Assembly: GCA_039029915.1 (NCBI GenBank)
Contig: JBCCFD010000102.1
Location: 1 to 19,503, forward strand
Length of the DNA: 19,503 nt
Source of the DNA: QQUD01 sp039029915
Lineage (GTDB): Bacteria; Chloroflexota; Anaerolineae; Promineifilales; Promineifilaceae
Reading direction: 5' to 3'
The notes under the pieces were generated by a model, which saw only the letters and a program-made list of their open reading frames with translations, had not been told where the DNA came from and made no database searches. This document shows positions 16,454 to 19,503 of the stretch, in pieces. Made by a program: the position numbers and the translations under genes. Every line of letters starts with the position of its first letter. The first letter of the stretch is position 1.

Positions 16454-16858
16454 GTGAAAGATGTCTTGAAATTTTTGTCAATTTTTGTCTTGATAAGCGT
16501 TTTTTTAGGGGGGTGTAGCTCGCCAGCGCCTCAACCAGAACCACAAAATGTGCCTGAACGGCCGTATGTTATCGAAGGTGCGCTTTTAAACAGCCCATCA
16601 CAGCTCAATTGGATTGATGAGGCGGTAGATGATTTGGTTGATGAAACGGGGGCTGAGATTGGAGACATTGCCTATACAGAGTTTGAACTTGTCGTTTGGC
16701 CTGATGGTCACTACGGGTGCCCTTCTCATTTTGACGAAGATGCTGCGATTGATCCTGAGTCGAAAGAAGGATACAAAATTAGTTTGCGCTGGAACGGCCG
16801 TATTTACTTCTATCACGGCGGGGAAGCAGTGGAGCAATTCCTTTGTAGAGAATTGTAA
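16454..16858 (+). CDS. Small lipoprotein with a 'WPDG..GCP' domain, function unknown
   Basis: The product has 134 residues. The signal peptide has the lipobox LGGC (Cys21), then a short Pro/Glu/Gln linker (24-36) and one small domain (40-134). Visible features are VVWPDGHYGCP (80-90), GYKISLRWNGRIYFYHGG (106-123) and a C-terminal Cys131 that could pair with Cys89. From memory, the layout 'W-D-x-GCP ... GY-x-I-x-L ... G-x-x-Y-x-YH ... C' recurs in short exported proteins of Chloroflexota; I cannot name a function. The GTG start at 16454 is supported by AGGAAG seven bases upstream and gives a compact signal peptide. It is the last gene before the bidirectional terminator. Confidence 0.82.
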   Translation: MKDVLKFLSIFVLISVFLGGCSSPAPQPEPQNVPERPYVIEGALLNSPSQLNWIDEAVDDLVDETGAEIGDIAYTEFELVVWPDGHYGCPSHFDEDAAIDPESKEGYKISLRWNGRIYFYHGGEAVEQFLCREL

Positions 16859-16890
16859 TAAGCAACCTTTTGTAGCTGTAGATTATAAGG

Positions 16891-16922
16891 AAAAAGCCCT
16901 GAATTCAGCTTCAGGGCTTTTT
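16891..16922. terminator. Bidirectional intrinsic terminator
   Basis: AAAAAGCCCTGAA (16891-16903) and TTCAGGGCTTTTT (16910-16922) form a perfect 13-bp stem with a 6-base loop. The A/T ends give a U-run on both strands. It serves the plus-strand lipoprotein gene (stop at 16858) and the minus-strand msrA (stop at 16927). Confidence 0.93.
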
Positions 16923-16926
16923 GTGT

Positions 16927-17601
16927 TTACCAGTAGCGTTGCGACTGATTCAGCAAGCTCTTTTGTGATTTTTCAGAGATGCCGAGTTGGCCGATGGCCT
17001 CTTTTGTAAAGCTAGGGTCGCCATAGCCTGCTACGAACGCATTGGCGCGGGTAACGGCCGTTGAATTCACAAAATCCTTCAAGTTTGGATACATTCGCTT
17101 AAAGTCAGACTCGATTTTGCGATGCGAGCGAAGCATATACTTTTGATGATAATCTTCAGCCCAGTAAAACGTTTGGGCTGGAAGCACCTCAGTATAAATT
17201 GTGCCTAACTGCTTGCTGGCCCGAATTTTGGACAGCTCTGCAATGGCGCTTTGCTGTTCATTTTGGACAAAGATGGCTGATTTATACTGTTCAGAATACG
17301 GCCGTCTTGTGGGGCGATGCATTGACCAAAAATAAGTTAAAAGCTGCTCATAGTTGATGACAGTAGGATCAAAATCTACCTCTATCGTTTCAGTGTGATT
17401 GCCTAAGCTGCGATAAGTTGGGTTCTTTTTGAAACCACCTGTGTACCCTACGCGGGTACGGACAACACCGGGTAGACCCCCAAACTGGGCGTCTGGTCCC
17501 CAGAATCAACCCAAGGCGAGGGTCGCCGTCTCAATTGTTCGGGGAAGCTCTAAATCAATTGGAGCTGGGGGTAGCTGTTCTTTTGTTTGCCAAAATGCCA
17601 T
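16927..17601 (-). CDS. msrA: Peptide methionine sulfoxide reductase A, predicted selenoprotein (TGA = Sec32)
   Basis: MsrA reduces the S-epimer of methionine sulfoxide in proteins. From the ATG at 17599-17601 (GGAGGT at 17606-17611) one frame runs to the TAA at 16927, interrupted only by TGA at 17506-17508, codon 32. That codon lies where the catalytic Cys of GCFWG belongs: the context is TLALG-[TGA]-FWGPDAQFGGLPGV. The rest is intact on both sides: RTRVGYTGG, NPTYRSLGNHTETIEVDFDP, QYKSAIF, and the C-terminal TEVLPAQTFYWAEDYHQKY (family 'I.TE..PA..FY.AE.YHQ.Y'). Length is 224, slightly longer than usual MsrA. The product has no Cys at all, so it would be a one-Sec enzyme needing an external reductant. 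A SECIS-like hairpin follows the TGA. Sec-MsrA is known from Chlamydomonas and a few bacteria. Alternatives are a nonsense mutation or sequencing error, less likely given the exact position. A standard reading would start at an internal Met (17322) and miss the active site. Confidence 0.85.
17474..17494 (-). promoter_or_regulatory. SECIS-like hairpin downstream of the msrA UGA
   Basis: In the mRNA, AGACGCCC (17494-17487) can pair with GGGGGUCU (17481-17474): eight positions with one G-G mismatch, closing a five-base loop AGUUU. The loop starts 19 bases after the UGA and has G as its second base. Bacterial SECIS elements are described as hairpins just after the UGA, with the apical loop about 16-37 bases away and a G among the first two loop bases, so this fits. 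A competing 5-bp stem (CUGGG/CCCAG) is also possible. Confidence 0.6.
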
Positions 17602-17633
17602 AATTACCTCCAAGGTATTGAAGTTTTAGATGA

Positions 17634-17658
17634 GTAACGCCTTTTATTGAGGTGTTAC
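17634..17658. promoter_or_regulatory. Dyad in the msrA/dehalogenase divergent spacer
   Basis: GTAACGCC (17634-17641) and GGTGTTAC (17651-17658) are complementary at seven of eight positions with a 9-base spacer. They lie about 33-57 bases upstream of msrA and before the putative dehalogenase promoter, so they may be a shared operator. Confidence 0.35.
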
Positions 17659-17670
17659 ATGTTATAAATT

Positions 17671-17699
17671 TTGGTCAAATTGCATATAAATTATATAAA
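17671..17699 (+). promoter_or_regulatory. Candidate promoter of the dehalogenase gene
   Basis: TTGGTC (17671-17676) and TATAAA (17694-17699) are 17 bases apart in an AT-rich spacer, about 47 bases before the ATG. The -10 is good; the -35 keeps only TTG. Confidence 0.4.
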
Positions 17700-17746
17700 A
17701 ATTTTCTTGTGTAAAGATTACAACATTTTCTTAGGAGAAACGAGAC

Positions 17747-18640
17747 ATGAAAGCAGTGAGGACCCCCGAGGCTCGATTTGAAAATATTCCAGATTATCCA
17801 TTCTCCCCTCATTTCAGCGATGTGGGTGATGGGTTGCAAATGCACTATGTGGATGAAGGGCCAAAAGCTGGCAAGCCGATATTGTTAATGCATGGGGAAC
17901 CGAGCTGGTCATTCTTGTATCGCAAAATGATTCCTGTCTTTGTGGCAAAAGGATATCGCGTGCTGGCGCCAGATTTAATCGGGTTTGGCAAATCATCAAA
18001 ACCAACTGAGATGGGCGATTATACTTACGCCCGTCATATCGAATGGACGATGCGTTGGTTTGAACAGCTAGACCTTAACGATGTGGCTTATTTTGGGCAG
18101 GATTGGGGTGGCCTGGTTGGTTTACGTTTGGTAACGGCCGTCCCTGAAAAATTCAGCCACATCTTCGTAGGGAATACTGGCTTGCCAACGGGTGATCACA
18201 AAATGCCAGAAGCATTTTTGAAATGGCAACAGTTTTCACAAAACGCCCCCCATTTTCCCACAGGTGCTATCTTGCAAAATTCAACTGTTTCGCTGCTGAC
18301 TGACGATGAAGTGGCTGCTTATGAAGCCCCTTACCCAGATGATAGCTATATGGCTGGTGCCCGCATTTTCCCTTCGTTGGTGCCCACAACACCCGATAAT
18401 GCAGAGTCAGATAATAACCGGAAAGCGTGGCAGGTTCTAGCCCAATGGGAAAAACCATTGGTCACGTTGTTTAGTGATTCAGACCCGATTACAAAAGGCG
18501 GGGAACGGCCGTTTCAGAAACTAGTCCCTGGAGCCAAACATGAGCTGCACCAAATCATTGAAGGAGCAGGCCACTTTTTGCAAGAAGATAAAGGGCCAGA
18601 AATTGCTCAAATTATGATTGACATCATCGAAATGGCGTAG
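17747..18640 (+). CDS. Haloalkane dehalogenase (alpha/beta-hydrolase, DhlA/DhmA-like subfamily)
   Basis: The family hydrolyses a carbon-halogen bond to give an alcohol, halide and proton. The N-terminus VRTPEARFENIPDYPF, the oxyanion-hole motif HGEPSWSFLYRK (49-60), the nucleophile elbow GQDWGG (117-122; Asp119, halide-binding Trp120), the cap-domain FLKWQQFSQ (157-165; Trp160, the probable second halide-binding Trp), FSDSDPIT (242-249; Asp246 as acid) and GAGHFLQED (273-281; His276 as base) match the bacterial haloalkane dehalogenase group closely along the whole length. The ATG at 17747 has AGGAG about nine bases upstream. It is divergent from the selenoprotein msrA across a 145-bp AT-rich spacer. 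The natural substrate is unknown, and some members of this group have weak dehalogenase activity. Confidence 0.87.
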   Translation: MKAVRTPEARFENIPDYPFSPHFSDVGDGLQMHYVDEGPKAGKPILLMHGEPSWSFLYRKMIPVFVAKGYRVLAPDLIGFGKSSKPTEMGDYTYARHIEWTMRWFEQLDLNDVAYFGQDWGGLVGLRLVTAVPEKFSHIFVGNTGLPTGDHKMPEAFLKWQQFSQNAPHFPTGAILQNSTVSLLTDDEVAAYEAPYPDDSYMAGARIFPSLVPTTPDNAESDNNRKAWQVLAQWEKPLVTLFSDSDPITKGGERPFQKLVPGAKHELHQIIEGAGHFLQEDKGPEIAQIMIDIIEMA

Positions 18641-18658
18641 CAAATAAATAGATCGAAA

Positions 18659-18713
18659 GCGTCTAACAATCGTGCACACTGAGCCTGTCGAAGTGTACAC
18701 GATTGCTAGACGC
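18659..18713. repeat. Palindromic repeat element with core TGAGCCTGTCGAA, overlapping the ABC-F stop
   Basis: The left arm (18659-18680) and right arm (18692-18713) are 22 bases each and complementary at 20 positions, around the 11-base loop GAGCCTGTCGA. The core CTGAGCCTGTCGAAG (18679-18693) is identical to that at 780-794, but the outer arms are unrelated to it. The hairpin sits between two convergent genes and could end both transcripts. Its right arm supplies the last codons and the TAG of the ABC-F gene. Confidence 0.8.
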
Positions 18714-19503
18714 GGCCTGATTCAGCTAAATAATCCGTATAGCCCCCTCCATATTCATTAAATACGCCTTCATCTAGCTCTAAAACACGATCAACGGTTT
18801 GATCTAAAAAGTAACGATCATGAGAAACAATTAGAACCGTGCCCACAAATTCTTCGAGAGTTTGCTCCAAAACTTCAATGGAGGCGATATCTAAATTGTT
18901 TGTTGGTTCATCGAGCAGCAGCAAGTTTGGCCTTTGCATGACAAGTTTGGCAAGCTGAAGTCTGCTTCGTTCTCCACCGCTCAATGTTGATATAGGCTGT
19001 TGCATTTGATCATAAGTGTAAAGAAAGCGATTTAGGAAGGCAACTGCATCTCCTCGGCTAATGGGGGCGGTTTGCCGAATTTCGGTGATTAAATCCTGAT
19101 TGTAGTTGAGATTTTCATGCTCTTGCGCGTAGTAACCAATCTTGATGCTTGGCCCGATGATGATTTCACCACTTGTTACATCGTCTTTATCAAGTAGCTG
19201 TTTGAGCAGAAATGATTTACCGACCCCATTTTCACCGACAAGCCCAACGCGCTCACCGTGCCAGATTGTGGCATTAAGGTCTAGAAACAGAATACGGCCG
19301 TTGTCGAACTCACGCCCCACTTCCCGAAATTCAATCACCTTATTTGACCCGCGCCAACCGGATAAATTGAGAGACATGCGCCGTTGTTCGACGACCTTAT
19401 CAATTTTATCCATCTTATCGAGCATCTTGCGCCGGCTGCGCGCTTGCTTAATATGTCGCTCATTGACAACCATTGATGCCCAAAGCTCAAATCGCTTAAT
19501 GGC
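18706..19503 (-). CDS. ABC-F family ATPase, C-terminal part
   Basis: The frame is open at the right edge (AIKRFELWAS precedes the first Met in view), so the start lies outside; 265 residues are visible. The first 50 residues are basic and helical (RHIKQARSRRKML), the typical linker between the two ABC domains of ABC-F proteins. The second ABC domain has Walker A GENGVGKS, signature LSGGERSRLQLAKL, Walker B LLLLDEPTNNLDI and the switch SHDRYFLD. No membrane segments are present. ABC-F proteins bind the ribosome E site and act in translation or antibiotic resistance; the subfamily cannot be decided without the N-terminal half. There is no C-terminal extension after the ABC domain; the frame ends within the palindromic repeat at 18659-18713. 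Confidence 0.88.
   Translation of the reverse strand, partial: AIKRFELWASMVVNERHIKQARSRRKMLDKMDKIDKVVEQRRMSLNLSGWRGSNKVIEFREVGREFDNGRILFLDLNATIWHGERVGLVGENGVGKSFLLKQLLDKDDVTSGEIIIGPSIKIGYYAQEHENLNYNQDLITEIRQTAPISRGDAVAFLNRFLYTYDQMQQPISTLSGGERSRLQLAKLVMQRPNLLLLDEPTNNLDIASIEVLEQTLEEFVGTVLIVSHDRYFLDQTVDRVLELDEGVFNEYGGGYTDYLAESGRV

Larger units (their letters stand above)
161..19302. repeat. Dispersed palindrome ACGGCCGT (mostly AACGGCCGTT), 31 copies
   Basis: By eye I count 31 copies of ACGGCCGT. Exact AACGGCCGTT starts at 161, 471, 588, 1545, 2109, 3246, 3655, 4080, 4745, 6584, 8908, 10563, 12423, 12690, 14711, 14846, 15554, 17053 and 18504. Variants differing at one or both ends start at 2921, 4960, 6959, 7420, 9596, 15252, 15290, 16557, 16793, 17297, 18133 and 19293. 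All lie in coding regions. They are read as Thr-Ala-Val in 17 cases, (Asn/Tyr)-Gly-Arg in 10 and Arg-Pro in 4. Chance expectation for an 8-mer in 19.5 kb is about 0.3. Confidence 0.92.

Noticed and set aside
16927..17322. A separate 131-residue gene starting at an internal Met
   Set aside because: It is the C-terminal part of MsrA; the same frame continues upstream through a TGA to a proper ATG with a Shine-Dalgarno and the rest of the domain.
17429..17629. Plus-strand frame of 66 codons over the start of msrA
   Set aside because: It is antisense to conserved MsrA residues and crosses the msrA Shine-Dalgarno; there is no recognisable product.

Overview
The window looks like a chromosomal segment from a member of the Chloroflexota (Anaerolineae-like). 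The evidence is indirect: several lipoproteins share a Cys lipobox followed by a long Thr/Pro-rich linker, a giant secreted FG-GAP protein ends in the tail IFLPLVLR, a Ser/Thr kinase is fused to a STAND ATPase and TPRs, and GC is mid-range. There is no rRNA, tRNA, CRISPR array or insertion sequence. Ten protein-coding genes are complete and two are cut by the window edges.

Left part (1-3332, all minus strand): an edge-truncated CapA-like lipoprotein (1-677), a palindromic repeat element (761-833), and a tight cluster hisN-like / trmN6 / VanY-type lipoprotein whose reading frames overlap by 1 and 8 bases. Centre (3470-13505, minus strand): a 2098-residue secreted protein with 14 FG-GAP repeats (two predicted seven-bladed propellers), a LamG-like domain, an HEFGH metalloprotease motif and five tandem INRPGFS repeats. 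Upstream of it is a 1161-residue kinase/NB-ARC/TPR regulator. A 475-bp divergent spacer rich in widely spaced inverted repeats separates this from a plus-strand group: an unrecognised amphipathic helical protein, an M23 peptidase lipoprotein and a small lipoprotein, closed by a strong bidirectional terminator (16891-16922). Much of this content is envelope-related: peptidoglycan trimming (VanY, M23), lipoproteins and a surface protein.

Right part (16927-19503): a peptide methionine sulfoxide reductase A gene (minus) read as one 224-residue frame if the in-frame TGA at codon 32 is decoded as selenocysteine. The TGA sits exactly where the catalytic Cys of the GCFWG motif belongs and is followed by a plausible bacterial SECIS hairpin, so this is very probably a selenoprotein MsrA. 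Read with standard stops, the gene would be seen only as a 131-residue fragment. Divergent from it is a haloalkane dehalogenase, then a second copy of the palindromic repeat element, then the C-terminal half of an ABC-F ATPase running off the edge.

Two genome-scale signatures stand out. The palindrome ACGGCCGT (mostly AACGGCCGTT) occurs 31 times by my reading, every time inside a coding region and in all three reading frames, which resembles the HIP1 phenomenon of cyanobacteria but with a different sequence. The second is a repeat with conserved core TGAGCCTGTCGAA whose flanking stem arms differ between copies but always stay complementary.
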